Source: Indolivaga alginatilytica (lineage in GTDB: Bacteria > Bacteroidota > Bacteroidia > Bacteroidales > Dysgonomonadaceae). From it: a DNA stretch of 64,000 nucleotides. This document shows positions 26,389 through 34,619 of this stretch, in pieces (position 1 is the first letter of the stretch; each line of letters begins with the position of its first letter). The stretch covers positions 1-64,000 of the forward strand of contig NZ_QICL01000020.1 of assembly GCF_003201355.1 (NCBI RefSeq), read 5' to 3'. A program made the position numbers and the translations under genes. Below the pieces are notes generated by a model, which was not told where the DNA came from, searched no databases, and saw only the letters and a program-made list of their open reading frames with translations.

Positions 26389-26764
26389 CTACGCGCAATC
26401 ACAGATTGCTTGTGTTCCTTTTGCCCAAAGCCGCAAAAGGAACCAAAAAGTCTTTGCCGACCACTTACGGTGGTGATCCGTTAACAACTTGCCGTCGGAA
26501 TAAAATAAGCCGTCCTGTCGGACTCTTTACATTTTATTCTTAACGACAGCTTCGTTGAACGGATACCTCACCCCCGAAGTAAACGCCGGCTTTGCTTACG
26601 CCCGTCAGGCTCTCCGACCTTGGCGGTTGCACGGAGCACCTATCGGGTCGGGCAATGAGGCACAGTCTTGATCTTTTGTTTCGTTTTGCATCAAGGCAAA
26701 ATGAAAGACAAACCTCGATAGAGGGTGCGTCAGTAAAAAAGAGCGTATATTACCGATTGGCATT
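26389..26764 (-). repeat. Dispersed repeat, copy C (inverted, internally deleted)
   Basis: Reverse orientation relative to copies A and B. It lacks about 85 bases between the gactgtgcc and ccgtgc landmarks and part of the left end. It lies between the aminopeptidase promoter region and the end of the glycosyltransferase gene. Confidence 0.85.
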
Positions 26765-26769
26765 ATCTA

Positions 26770-27753
26770 TCATTCTTTTTTGAACAGACCGAGCCTCGAT
26801 GCTAAAACGATACTTGGTGTATAATTGAAAACAAGACGGAAAAGGATATATTTCCACGAATAGGATATATCAGGCAGAGGATAGAGTTTGCGATTACTTA
26901 ATTCTTGAATATTGCTTTTTACCTGTGCTTTATCAACTCTAAAGCGAATGAGGTTCACAATAAAATCAGTTGTGAGAGAAATGATCTTTCGCCTTAATCC
27001 TTCTTTCTGCAACTCGTTTAAGTTTGTCCTTTCCTCTAAAGTGACAAGTTGATCCAAGACATAGAGGGTATCACTTATCCGTCTGCTTACCTGATTCTTA
27101 TCTTTGCTATTCGTGATAGAATCTTCACGTTGATAATAGGCATACACCAATCGGTCTATAAATACAATCTGATGTGCATATATAAAAGACTCTGAAAGAA
27201 ACAGTTCGTCTTCGTGATAAATACCCTCGGGCATTACGATTGACCTCTCTTTCAGAAAGGAAGCAGAAAACAAATAAGGACAGACTCCTCCACTGAGATT
27301 CAGTTTACTCAAATACTCAGCTCCCGACATAAGAGAGTTATAGATGGATGCTTCCCTCTTCTTCTTTAGTGCAGAACCATCGGAATAGACCTGTGCCCAA
27401 TCAAAACCTATTATATCAGAAGTGTCCGACTCTGCGTATCTGAATAGTTCAGGCAATGAGTTATCGAAGAGATAATCATCCGAATCTACAAAGAAGAAGT
27501 ACTTCCCGCGGGCAACGTTCATCCCCTTATTACGGGCAGCACCCAATCCCTGATTTTCGGTATGCAGATATTTGATACAAGGGCTGTCTTTCGCCAGATC
27601 ATTTATTACCTGAGCCGAATTATCCGTTGAACCGTCATTAACAATGATAATCTCAAACAAGCTCTCCTTTATACCCTGATTCAGTATACTGCCGACACAT
27701 CTTTCCAGATAATGCCCCATATTGTAAACAGGTATTATAAAGCTTATTATCAT
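26770..27753 (-). CDS. Family 2 glycosyltransferase
   Basis: The 327-aa protein starts with the GT-A nucleotide-sugar fold of family GT2: IISFIIPVYNMGHYL, EIIIVNDGSTDNS, GLGAARNKGM and the metal-binding FFFVDSDDYL (D90-x-D92-D93). The C-terminal part (from about 200) is helical and less conserved. Inverting transfer of a sugar to a surface polysaccharide or glycolipid is likely; donor and acceptor are unknown. It overlaps the upstream Stealth gene by four bases (ATGA, 27753-27750), so the two act together, probably in capsule or exopolysaccharide modification. Confidence 0.9.
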   Translation of the reverse strand: MIISFIIPVYNMGHYLERCVGSILNQGIKESLFEIIIVNDGSTDNSAQVINDLAKDSPCIKYLHTENQGLGAARNKGMNVARGKYFFFVDSDDYLFDNSLPELFRYAESDTSDIIGFDWAQVYSDGSALKKKREASIYNSLMSGAEYLSKLNLSGGVCPYLFSASFLKERSIVMPEGIYHEDELFLSESFIYAHQIVFIDRLVYAYYQREDSITNSKDKNQVSRRISDTLYVLDQLVTLEERTNLNELQKEGLRRKIISLTTDFIVNLIRFRVDKAQVKSNIQELSNRKLYPLPDISYSWKYILFRLVFNYTPSIVLASRLGLFKKE

Positions 27754-28751
27754 ACTATTTCAAATGATGATTTATGGGGGAGAATATCATGGAATGCTTC
27801 CTGTAGTTTTCGGCTCATTCCCTCGAAATCGGGAATATCCTCGCCATCATTGATACAAATTTGCATATACTTCTTTGTACGGATCACCTCGCATATCTCT
27901 TCAATAGTAGATGTTGATATTTCAAAAGTTTGCCCTTGAGACAGGATATCAGTCGGGGTAAACTCTCCTTTTGCTATATGCCAGAATCTGAACAGCCATT
28001 GATTGACATCTGCATGTGAACGAAAACGAGCACGCCCCGTTTTATGCAATATCTCAGGTTCGGCTCTCCAGACCTCTTCGAAAGTTTCCTTACGAAACGA
28101 ATGAGCCAAATGTGCATCGAGCAATCCCGGAAACTTTTTCCACGGTAAAAGCAGTATACTCTTAAAGAGGTATTTCCCGTATTTCGGATTTATCCATTTT
28201 AATAAATCCTTATTTATCACCTCTCTTTTCGAAAAATGCCGGTTGATTATCCTTATATCATTCACAAAGATTTCGGGATACTCTTCCGGAAAAATAGGAT
28301 CCAGAATCGCAAAGTCGCAAGGTCGGTTGTTTCGAAAGAAATCGGACTCTTTAGCTGTATCGATCAGAAACACATCGTCATTGAAGAAAATAAACTGATC
28401 ACTCAATCCTTCAATTCGATGTAAGTTAGTTTCTATTGCGTTAATATTAAAGGTAGGCAAGAACTCCTCAGGCATAAAGTCCTCGTGTTTCACCCAGTGC
28501 AACTTAGGATGATTTATATCGAGCCAATCAGGACGTTCCCCTGAAGTCACCAAATGTATTGTTCCAACCCATGGAGCAAATGCTTCTATACCTCTAAACC
28601 AATATTTAAGTAAACCCCAGTCTCTGAAACGGATATTTCTTTTATCTCCTTCTGAAACTTCGTTACTATATTTTTGATAAAGAGTCCTCCATTGGGGATT
28701 ATTTCCATCCACCCATGTCAATACAATATCTACCCGGTCGGTATCGTGCAT
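27750..28751 (-). CDS. Stealth-family capsule phosphotransferase
   Basis: The 333-aa protein shows the Stealth conserved regions in order. CR1 is VDIVLTWVDGNNPQW near the start. CR2 (about 45-150) has LLKYWFRGIEAFAPWV, TFNINAIETNLHRI and FIFFNDDVFL. CR3-like FPGLLDAHLAHSF and CR4-like RFWHIAKGEF lie in the C-terminal half. Stealth enzymes transfer sugar-1-phosphate from nucleotide sugars to polymers, giving phosphodiester-linked capsule. Together with the coupled GT2 this is a small surface-polysaccharide unit. Larger capsule loci usually carry many more genes, so the two may modify a polymer made elsewhere. Confidence 0.9.
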   Translation of the reverse strand: MHDTDRVDIVLTWVDGNNPQWRTLYQKYSNEVSEGDKRNIRFRDWGLLKYWFRGIEAFAPWVGTIHLVTSGERPDWLDINHPKLHWVKHEDFMPEEFLPTFNINAIETNLHRIEGLSDQFIFFNDDVFLIDTAKESDFFRNNRPCDFAILDPIFPEEYPEIFVNDIRIINRHFSKREVINKDLLKWINPKYGKYLFKSILLLPWKKFPGLLDAHLAHSFRKETFEEVWRAEPEILHKTGRARFRSHADVNQWLFRFWHIAKGEFTPTDILSQGQTFEISTSTIEEICEVIRTKKYMQICINDGEDIPDFEGMSRKLQEAFHDILPHKSSFEIV

Positions 28752-28863
28752 ACTTTTCTATTGAAATAAGACAATGTAAAAATACATTTATTTTAATAAT
28801 AAGGCTCATTTAATGCCAGATGTATTTTCTCTACTTTATTTTCGAATATTTTTGCCAAAAAGC

Positions 28864-28893
28864 TTGTTTTATTAAATATTAGATTTATCTTTG
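28864..28893 (+). promoter_or_regulatory. Promoter of tRNA-Leu
   Basis: TTG (28864-28866) and a consensus TATCTTTG -7 box (28886-28893) are 19 bases apart. The tRNA begins 24 bases after the -7 box. Confidence 0.7.
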
Positions 28894-28916
28894 TACCCGC
28901 TAACACAATAGCAGCC

Positions 28917-28998
28917 GCGGATGTGGCGTAATTGGTAGCCGCGCCAGACTTAGGATCTGGTGTCGAGAGACGTGGGGGTTCGAGTCCCTTCATCCGCA
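28917..28998 (+). tRNA. tRNA-Leu (anticodon TAG)
   Basis: Acceptor arms GCGGATG and CATCCGC pair exactly, with discriminator A. The anticodon arm ccaga-cttagga-tctgg places TAG in the loop, so it reads CUA/CUN leucine codons. A long variable arm (tgtcgagagacg) confirms the class II type, and the T-arm reads gggTTCGAGTccc. CCA is not encoded. The prophage integrase gene begins 187 bases after the 3' end, so this tRNA is the likely attachment site. Confidence 0.95.
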
Positions 28999-29015
28999 CA
29001 AATACTAAAAATCAG

Positions 29016-29046
29016 GCGATTACTACAAAAAGTAATCGCTTTTTTT
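29016..29046 (+). terminator. Intrinsic terminator after tRNA-Leu
   Basis: Nine-base arms gcgattact and agtaatcgc with loop acaaaa, followed by eight T. It ends the tRNA transcript and lies at the left edge of the prophage. Confidence 0.85.
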
Positions 29047-29119
29047 GTGTTTTTACCCCAAGTAAATCACACGAAAAGCATACTATTCTAAGACGGTTTT
29101 ACACGGTTTAAGTCAATAT

Positions 29120-29146
29120 GTTTAGAAATAGTTTAGACTTCTAAAC
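29120..29146. repeat. gtttaga repeats upstream of integrase
   Basis: gtttagaa (29120-29127) and ttctaaac (29139-29146) form an inverted repeat, with a third direct gtttaga at 29131. Lying 40 bases before the integrase start, close to the predicted attachment site, they could be arm-type integrase/excisionase sites or a repressor operator. Confidence 0.45.
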
Positions 29147-29185
29147 GTACTAAAAACGAGTGTTAAACAATTTAATTAGTATATT

Positions 29186-30412
29186 ATGGCAACTTTTAAA
29201 GCATTAGTTCAGAAGAAAAGAAGTGATAACACGTATGTCGTTTACATAAGATGTACGCACAACAGGTCGATCAAGTACATCAAAACAGATTTATATGTGC
29301 ATGAAAGGAAAATCAAAGGAGGTGAGATAATAGACCAAACTATTTTAGGGCAGTGTGCAATCAAGATAAAGGGGTATTTGGATAAGCTAAACAATGCTGA
29401 TAATGTAAATAGATGGTCGGTTAATGATATTGTCGATTTCCTGACAACCGAACAAACGGATATCCCCTTCATTCCGTTCTGTAAATCTTTTATTGAAGAA
29501 ATGAGAAAGGAAAATAGAGGCAGAAGTGCTACAAATTACATGTGTGCCTTAAATTCCTTTGTTAGACATTCTGGAAATAATGTAACATTTCAAGAAATTA
29601 ATTCAATAGAGTTAACAAACTGGATTAAGTCGTTAGGTGATATGAAAAGGGCTAAGGAATCATATCCTAAATATCTGAAAACGATGTTTGATGCTGGCTG
29701 TTCAGAGTACAACGATTATAACAGAAATATTATTCGCATACCGTCTCGCCCCTTTACGGGAGTGAAGATACCCAAGCATGATGTAGCTCCTAAAAAGGCA
29801 ATAGATGCCTCTGTTATAAAATCAATATTGGAATTTGAGGCAATAACAGAACAAACAAAGAAAGCCAGAGATATTGCTAAACTTGTATTTTATTTAGTAG
29901 GTATTAATACCGTAGATTTATTTAATCTAAAGCATAGTAATTACATTAATGGGAAAATCTGTTACAATCGGAGTAAAACAAAAGATTCACGAACAGATAA
30001 AGCCTATATTGAGATAACGGTGCATCCTGATATACTATATTTATTTGAAATATATAAAGGTGAAGAAAGGTTATTTGACTTTGGCTACTGTAATGCAAGA
30101 AGTTTCAATAAGCAAATAAATATCGGATTGAAAACGATTTCTGATACGTTAGGTATTCCACAGGTCGGAACTTATACTTTCCGTCATTCATGGGCTACGA
30201 TTGCTTACATTGATTGTGGAGCTTCAATAGATAGTGTAGCTCTGTGCCTGAATCATATTTCCGCACACAAGGTCACTAGATTGTATGTTAAAGATATTTT
30301 TAAACCCATTGAAGTATTAAATAGTGAAGTGATTGATTTTGTTTTTGGAAGGAAGAAGGTAGGAAAAAAGAAAAAGAAAGTTGATGTGAAAGAATTAGAA
30401 TTGGTGGGTTGA
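29186..30412 (+). CDS. int: Tyrosine integrase of the prophage
   Basis: The 408-aa protein has an arm-binding domain (1-about 90), a SAM-like core-binding domain (about 92-200) and a tyrosine-recombinase catalytic domain. R333 (FRHSWATIA), a second conserved His in HISAHKV and the nucleophile Y367 (RLYVKD) are visible. The first catalytic arginine, normally at the position of FYLVGINTVDLF, is not apparent; some Bacteroidetes integrases such as IntDOT also lack it. It inserts and excises the element at tRNA-Leu. The C-terminal tail is strongly Lys-rich. It converges with a minus-strand operon across a hairpin. Confidence 0.92.
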   Translation: MATFKALVQKKRSDNTYVVYIRCTHNRSIKYIKTDLYVHERKIKGGEIIDQTILGQCAIKIKGYLDKLNNADNVNRWSVNDIVDFLTTEQTDIPFIPFCKSFIEEMRKENRGRSATNYMCALNSFVRHSGNNVTFQEINSIELTNWIKSLGDMKRAKESYPKYLKTMFDAGCSEYNDYNRNIIRIPSRPFTGVKIPKHDVAPKKAIDASVIKSILEFEAITEQTKKARDIAKLVFYLVGINTVDLFNLKHSNYINGKICYNRSKTKDSRTDKAYIEITVHPDILYLFEIYKGEERLFDFGYCNARSFNKQINIGLKTISDTLGIPQVGTYTFRHSWATIAYIDCGASIDSVALCLNHISAHKVTRLYVKDIFKPIEVLNSEVIDFVFGRKKVGKKKKKVDVKELELVG

Positions 30413-30435
30413 GATAGCATCAATAGCAGAAAAAA

Positions 30436-30467
30436 GAGAGGCTGGCGTTTCACAACGTCAACCTCTC
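30436..30467. terminator. Terminator between convergent int and left-arm genes
   Basis: Imperfect 14-base arms (gagaggctggcgtt, aacgtcaacctctc) with a four-base loop, in A-rich surroundings on the left. Confidence 0.7.
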
Positions 30468-30488
30468 ATAATAATTGAGTGGTGTGTA

Positions 30489-30875
30489 TTAGTTGCCCCT
30501 TCTCATTTCGGCACGGCGTTCGACACAATTTTCGCAATTGCAGTCATCTTTTTCACCTAATAATTCACTAAACAGCAGTGATAGAATATTAGGTTTCCTG
30601 TTGCCAATTCCATCTTGCAAGAAAAGACGTGAGGCATTAAGTATAATTTTGGCAATACCTGTTTCCTGCATCATCGCTTTGTAAATTGACACAGATGTAC
30701 GGCTAGGCTCTCCAGCGATGGAGATAGCCGCTTTTGTATGATCGCCAGCCTTAATTGAGGCAACTAAAAGAATTGAATCGCCTGATCCTTCTAGGCTCTC
30801 TCCGTAGTTATTACAGGCTTCAATGATTTTAAGGAGCGTGGGGTTTACGTCCCCTGAATTGTTGGTGTTTTCCAT
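30489..30875 (-). CDS. Hypothetical prophage protein, paralogue of the next gene
   Basis: 128 aa, no signal peptide. The central region (about 35-95; GDSILLVASIKAG, then GIAKIILNASRLFLQD) aligns with the 127-aa neighbour (TSVIMLSSIGDS, then NFASIILKASMCFLHK). The two therefore descend from one ancestor. The tail has a small cysteine cluster (DDCNCENCVERR) missing from the paralogue. No known family recognised. It is last in a minus-strand unit with a 9-base gap to the paralogue. Confidence 0.6.
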   Translation of the reverse strand: MENTNNSGDVNPTLLKIIEACNNYGESLEGSGDSILLVASIKAGDHTKAAISIAGEPSRTSVSIYKAMMQETGIAKIILNASRLFLQDGIGNRKPNILSLLFSELLGEKDDCNCENCVERRAEMRRGN

Positions 30876-30883
30876 AGAGTTGA

Positions 30884-31267
30884 TTATTTATCGTTTTGTT
30901 TATCTTTATCTGAATCATTTAATATGGTACTTAAAAAGTCCATGATAGTTTCTACTAAAGGATTATCGCTTGATAATTGAATAACCCTTCCCTGTACATT
31001 ATCACTTTTATGCAAAAAGCACATACTTGCTTTTAAAATAATTGATGCAAAATTTGAATCTGACATCATCTTACCTGCTAATAGGCTTATTAATGATACA
31101 TTGTTTCCGAAAATACCATGAATACGACTGTCACCGATACTACTAAGCATAATCACGGAGGTATTTTTGTCTTTTGTGATCTTCATGTATTCTTCCAGTG
31201 TCTTTAATTCGTAAACGATATTACTCACTACTTGATTTGGGGTGGAATGTTTGTTTTCCTGTTCCAT
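30884..31267 (-). CDS. Hypothetical prophage protein, paralogue of the previous gene
   Basis: 127 aa, mixed alpha/beta. It resembles the 30489-30875 product in its middle (a strand with S-IGDSRIHGIFG, a helix and SIILKASMCFLHK). It is 11 bases downstream of the 154-aa gene and evidently in the same transcript. No function recognised. Confidence 0.6.
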   Translation of the reverse strand: MEQENKHSTPNQVVSNIVYELKTLEEYMKITKDKNTSVIMLSSIGDSRIHGIFGNNVSLISLLAGKMMSDSNFASIILKASMCFLHKSDNVQGRVIQLSSDNPLVETIMDFLSTILNDSDKDKQNDK

Positions 31268-31278
31268 ATTGCTTATTA

Positions 31279-31743
31279 TTAGATTGATATACTGTTTAGA
31301 TTCTCCATTTTGATAATTTGCTCTTGTATGGTTAATGAGATTCCTTTGATCGTAACATTCTCATTCAATTCAATTTTAGGGTTATAAGCATACAGAACAG
31401 TACTGACAAACTTGTGATACAGTATTATATATTTACCATCGCTGATCTGATTTACATTTTCTCGCCAATACACACCCACGAACCCGTTGCTCCCTTTTGC
31501 CAAAGCGAAAACAGGTCTGATCGGATTTTCATTTCCGTTTAAATGCTTTGTATTTAGTATTACCGACATGGATTTCTCCAGATTCTCGGATTTCTCCAAT
31601 AGATAGTTAATGCTGAGTAGGTTTAGTTGGTTGTTGCCTATTGGATTACAAAATACTTTCCGTCCCCTGTCTGTGAGATCACATTTATCCATGAAGGGGT
31701 GCAGAACGGATTCGTTTAAGATGTGTATATTGACAGAAATCAT
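31279..31743 (-). CDS. Hypothetical prophage protein (154 aa)
   Basis: The open frame reaches back to 31794, inside the recombinase gene; the ATG at 31743, just past the recombinase stop, gives MISVNIHILNESVLHPF and is preferred. The product has alternating strands and a helical middle (LLEKSENLEKSMSVIL) but no motif I recognise. It belongs to the same minus-strand set as the two paralogues and the recombinase. Confidence 0.6.
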   Translation of the reverse strand: MISVNIHILNESVLHPFMDKCDLTDRGRKVFCNPIGNNQLNLLSINYLLEKSENLEKSMSVILNTKHLNGNENPIRPVFALAKGSNGFVGVYWRENVNQISDGKYIILYHKFVSTVLYAYNPKIELNENVTIKGISLTIQEQIIKMENLNSISI

Positions 31744-31744
31744 A

Positions 31745-32623
31745 TTAGTTGTTTTTAAAAGTAAACATGCTTGCATATTCGGCGACTGCTGCACTGTTAG
31801 TATCGTCCATATTGATATACCTTTGTGTTTGCTTTACGTCTGAATGTCCCATACATTTACATACAAGCATCAAATTTCTTGTAGCTTTATGGAGATTAGT
31901 TGCAAAAGAATGTCTGGCTGTATGACTTGTGATAAATCTATATTTTTCGCCCCTGATCTCTATTCCTGCCTGAATAACCCGAACAATATCGTTTATACCC
32001 ACTTTTTTACAAATTTCACGAATGGTTCTATTATATGTCTGTGCAGAATATTTGTGTCCGACACATTCAAGAATGTACTTCGCCGTAATTTTGTTATTTG
32101 CAGTGAAAACTACATTTTTGGTTTTTTGCGAACGGCACATTATGAGGATTTCATTTTCGACAATATTTGTTTCATCCAGTTCGGTTACATCTGAAAATCG
32201 TAATCCGGTCAAACAAGAATTTACAAATTGATTTCGCACTACCCGTTCACGAATATTGTGAGGTTGATAGTCGATTAACTTTTGAATTTCTTCATTAGTC
32301 AAATAAACGTTATGGGTATCAACTTCTTTCACACTGAGAATCTTTCTGAAATCTCTACAAGGAAGCTCTACCGATTCGACATAATCATTAAGTAGACTTT
32401 TAATTCTGGCACAATATGTTCGCACAGAATTAGGTGACAATATTGTATGTAGGTATGATACGAAGCGTATTAAAAATAGCTTGGTAAAGTCGTCCCAATC
32501 GACATTTTTACCTGAGTTATAAGTTTTCAGGCATTTAATAGTAGCTTTACTATAATCAGGATATTTGTTGTAAAATGCGACTTCAAATTTATCTATCTGT
32601 TTTTTTGTTCTATTTCTTTTCAT
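31745..32623 (-). CDS. Second tyrosine recombinase
   Basis: The 292-aa protein has a SAM-like N-terminal domain and a complete catalytic domain. Residues R142 (CLTGLRFSD), H234 and R237 (TSHTARHSF), H260 (MGHSD) and nucleophile Y269 (QRYINMD) are all present. It lacks the arm-binding domain of large integrases. It could be an older integrase of a nested element, or a recombinase for inversion or dimer resolution. It is transcribed opposite to the first integrase, 1.3 kb away; no flanking recombination repeats were found by eye. Confidence 0.88.
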   Translation of the reverse strand: MKRNRTKKQIDKFEVAFYNKYPDYSKATIKCLKTYNSGKNVDWDDFTKLFLIRFVSYLHTILSPNSVRTYCARIKSLLNDYVESVELPCRDFRKILSVKEVDTHNVYLTNEEIQKLIDYQPHNIRERVVRNQFVNSCLTGLRFSDVTELDETNIVENEILIMCRSQKTKNVVFTANNKITAKYILECVGHKYSAQTYNRTIREICKKVGINDIVRVIQAGIEIRGEKYRFITSHTARHSFATNLHKATRNLMLVCKCMGHSDVKQTQRYINMDDTNSAAVAEYASMFTFKNN

Positions 32624-32642
32624 AATTATAGTTCGTTTTGAT

Positions 32643-32945
32643 TTAAAATTCGTCTATCCCTTCGGACAGACACTTAACTAAATTTTCTATTGAAGATATT
32701 CGTAGGGTGTAACTTTTCTGATCGCCCCAACGTTTTACAGGATGCGAAATACGAATAGTTACTTTCACCTTAACACCGCCATCTACGACTAAACAGGAAT
32801 TGCAGCGTTCGACAAAGTGCTTTACAACTTCGTTCAAAGTGGCTTTTATAAAGGATATTGATTTAGATTCCTTTAATTCTTTATTCTCTTTAGCTTGAAT
32901 CTCAATTCGCACTATGTCGTGATATTGATGTTTGTAAATTTCCAT
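32643..32945 (-). CDS. Hypothetical prophage protein (100 aa)
   Basis: A small alpha/beta protein (MEIYKHQYHDIVRIEIQ, then a helix and a VVDGGVKVKVTIRISHP strand pair). It is directly upstream of the second recombinase with a 19-base gap and could be an accessory factor, but no family is recognised. Confidence 0.5.
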   Translation of the reverse strand: MEIYKHQYHDIVRIEIQAKENKELKESKSISFIKATLNEVVKHFVERCNSCLVVDGGVKVKVTIRISHPVKRWGDQKSYTLRISSIENLVKCLSEGIDEF

Positions 32946-33083
32946 AACGAATGTCTTTTCATATTGATTACAGTTAAAATTTAAGACAAGGCAAGCCCAT
33001 TCATCCGTTTGGCAAACAGCTTGGCAATTTCTTTTACAGACTAAGCCAAAGGCTTAACCGCTTGTAGTTCTTACTGATTTAGT

Positions 33084-33326
33084 TTATTCTGCATCTTGGA
33101 ATATGGCAGAGATTTGTGTTGATAACACATATCTAATCACTCCGGCTTGATGCTTTTTCGGCAACTTGTTTGGTTTACCGTCTTTGTCCTTTGTACCGTT
33201 TAGGCAGGCTGAAAGTTGAGTTCGTGCAATCCCTATTAAGGGAGCAACTTTCACCAGATTTAATTCTTTCCTTCTACGATATAAGTACTCGTATGCTTCT
33301 TCAAAAGTAAGTCTGTTATTTTTCAT
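33084..33326 (-). CDS. Small helix-turn-helix-like protein (80 aa)
   Basis: The 80-aa product contains a likely DNA-binding unit: EEAYEYLYRRRKELNLVKV is followed by PLIGIARTQLSACLNG, shaped like a Cro/XRE HTH with the recognition helix at about residues 32-44. The C-terminal helix could dimerise. It may be a phage regulator; its position at the head of the recombinase group fits an excisionase or repressor, but this is inference. The 138-base gap downstream contains a short taagcc/ggctta hairpin (33042-33056). Confidence 0.5.
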   Translation of the reverse strand: MKNNRLTFEEAYEYLYRRRKELNLVKVAPLIGIARTQLSACLNGTKDKDGKPNKLPKKHQAGVIRYVLSTQISAIFQDAE

Positions 33327-33434
33327 AATTGTTATTTTTTAGAAAAGTATTTTGTAATCAACTTATTTACAGTTGTCTAATTATTATTGAAAAACTAAGT
33401 ATTTATTACACTGAATGAGTATTATTCTTCATTT

Positions 33435-33887
33435 CTAGTCAAGATTGGGGTCAAACACTTTCAAGGTTTGAAGGCAGAACTGAAACGTTGATTCGTATTC
33501 TTCTTCTCCTTTGATTCGTGCCGAAAACTCGTAATATTCAGTTGTTTTGTATTGTTCAACTACTACGGGTTCTTTCGTAATTATAAGTTCACCCATACTT
33601 TGACTTATCAACGATATAGCTAATTTGGCAGCGTTCTCTTTCGTACTTGCATATTGGAACATACAGAATGGAGTGTATTCGCCCGAATTGACAAGAAAGA
33701 TGTGCTGTTCGAGTTTGGCTACCTTGTCATTTAGCTTTCTAAGGCGATTATAAAAGAAATAAGGGACTTTACGCCCCTTATTCTCATATTGCCTTATGGC
33801 TTCCTTCATATCGTTAATACCGCCCTGCAAATCACTTAAATCGGTGCAATTAGTGGCGATTGTGTAGAGGGAAAGTTTTTTAATCAT
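33435..33887 (-). CDS. Hypothetical prophage protein (150 aa)
   Basis: A helical N-terminal region (about 20-65, coiled-coil-like with RQYENKGRKVPYFFYNRLRK) is followed by strands. It overlaps the upstream gene by eight bases, showing translational coupling within the left-arm operon. No family recognised. Confidence 0.6.
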   Translation of the reverse strand: MIKKLSLYTIATNCTDLSDLQGGINDMKEAIRQYENKGRKVPYFFYNRLRKLNDKVAKLEQHIFLVNSGEYTPFCMFQYASTKENAAKLAISLISQSMGELIITKEPVVVEQYKTTEYYEFSARIKGEEEYESTFQFCLQTLKVFDPNLD

Positions 33888-34404
33888 AATATTTAGTTTT
33901 TAGTTCAGCCGGAGGATTGCCGCCTGCTTTTCTGATTAAATCATCTAGGTTAATTGGTTCGGGAATTTCTAATGCTTTTTTCACACTATCGCAAAAATCG
34001 TCCACAAAAAATAGTGTTCGGGGATCTATCGTGGTAATTCGTGTTTTATAGTCGCCATACTCATAATTGGCGGTAACTTCATTTCCAGTTATTCCGTAGA
34101 ACATTTTTCCTTTGCCGGAAGTAAGGACTTTTTGCTGTGTTGCTTCAAGATTCTTTCGGGCTTTGTCGTATCTAGTGTGGTCTGCTTCTATTTCGAGCAG
34201 TTCTTCGTAGTTTTTGAATAACAGTTTTTCGGTTGCTACTCCTTTAGCTACCAGTTCATCATACAGACGATTTCGTTTTATATCTGTTGCCAAACCTATG
34301 GCTGCATCGTTTTGTGTGCGATAACCACCGCAGATAAGTTGCTTTCCTTTGAGAATATCCCAATTTCCTGATTTGTTTTGTTTGAAGGTATATTTTGTTT
34401 CCAT
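33880..34404 (-). CDS. Hypothetical prophage protein (174 aa)
   Basis: The N-terminus (KYTFKQNKSGNWDILKG, then CGGYRTQNDAA) suggests a small domain that recognises a short strand; the middle is a long helix (about 45-90). The C-terminus has DDFCDSVKKALEIPEP. No known family recognised. It starts five bases after the frameshifted small gene and overlaps the next gene by eight bases. Confidence 0.6.
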   Translation of the reverse strand: METKYTFKQNKSGNWDILKGKQLICGGYRTQNDAAIGLATDIKRNRLYDELVAKGVATEKLLFKNYEELLEIEADHTRYDKARKNLEATQQKVLTSGKGKMFYGITGNEVTANYEYGDYKTRITTIDPRTLFFVDDFCDSVKKALEIPEPINLDDLIRKAGGNPPAELKTKYYD

Positions 34405-34408
34405 AATG

Positions 34409-34607
34409 CTACTCGTTGTTTAGTTTGATACTTATTTCTACATTTTTAAAGGTTTCAAGCTCCTGATCGTTCACTAAGTCCTCAAACTCTGTTATTCGAT
34501 TTTAGCAGGGTATGGTACGTTCGTTCTGCTATTTGCGGATTGGAGAAGGTTAGAACGTCCTCTATATCTGCATTTAGGAGTATGATAATTCGTTTTTGTG
34601 CTTTCAT
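34409..34607 (-). pseudogene. Small prophage gene with a one-base frameshift
   Basis: From the ATG at 34607 the frame codes MKAQKRIIILLNADIEDV and 20 or so further residues. It then reaches an A-run (tttt on the plus strand, 34500-34503), after which it stops early. Removing one A from the run restores a single frame of 65 codons ending TAG at 34411-34409, five bases before the next gene. The total length (199) is 3n+1, as expected for a one-base insertion. The downstream half (TEFEDLVNDQELETF) looks like real coding sequence. A recent mutation, a sequencing error or programmed frameshifting would all fit. Confidence 0.6.
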
Positions 34608-34619
34608 TGTATCACTGTT

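Noticed and set aside
28793-28999. 68-codon open frame on the minus strand
   Set aside because: It covers the tRNA-Leu gene on the opposite strand and is explained by it.
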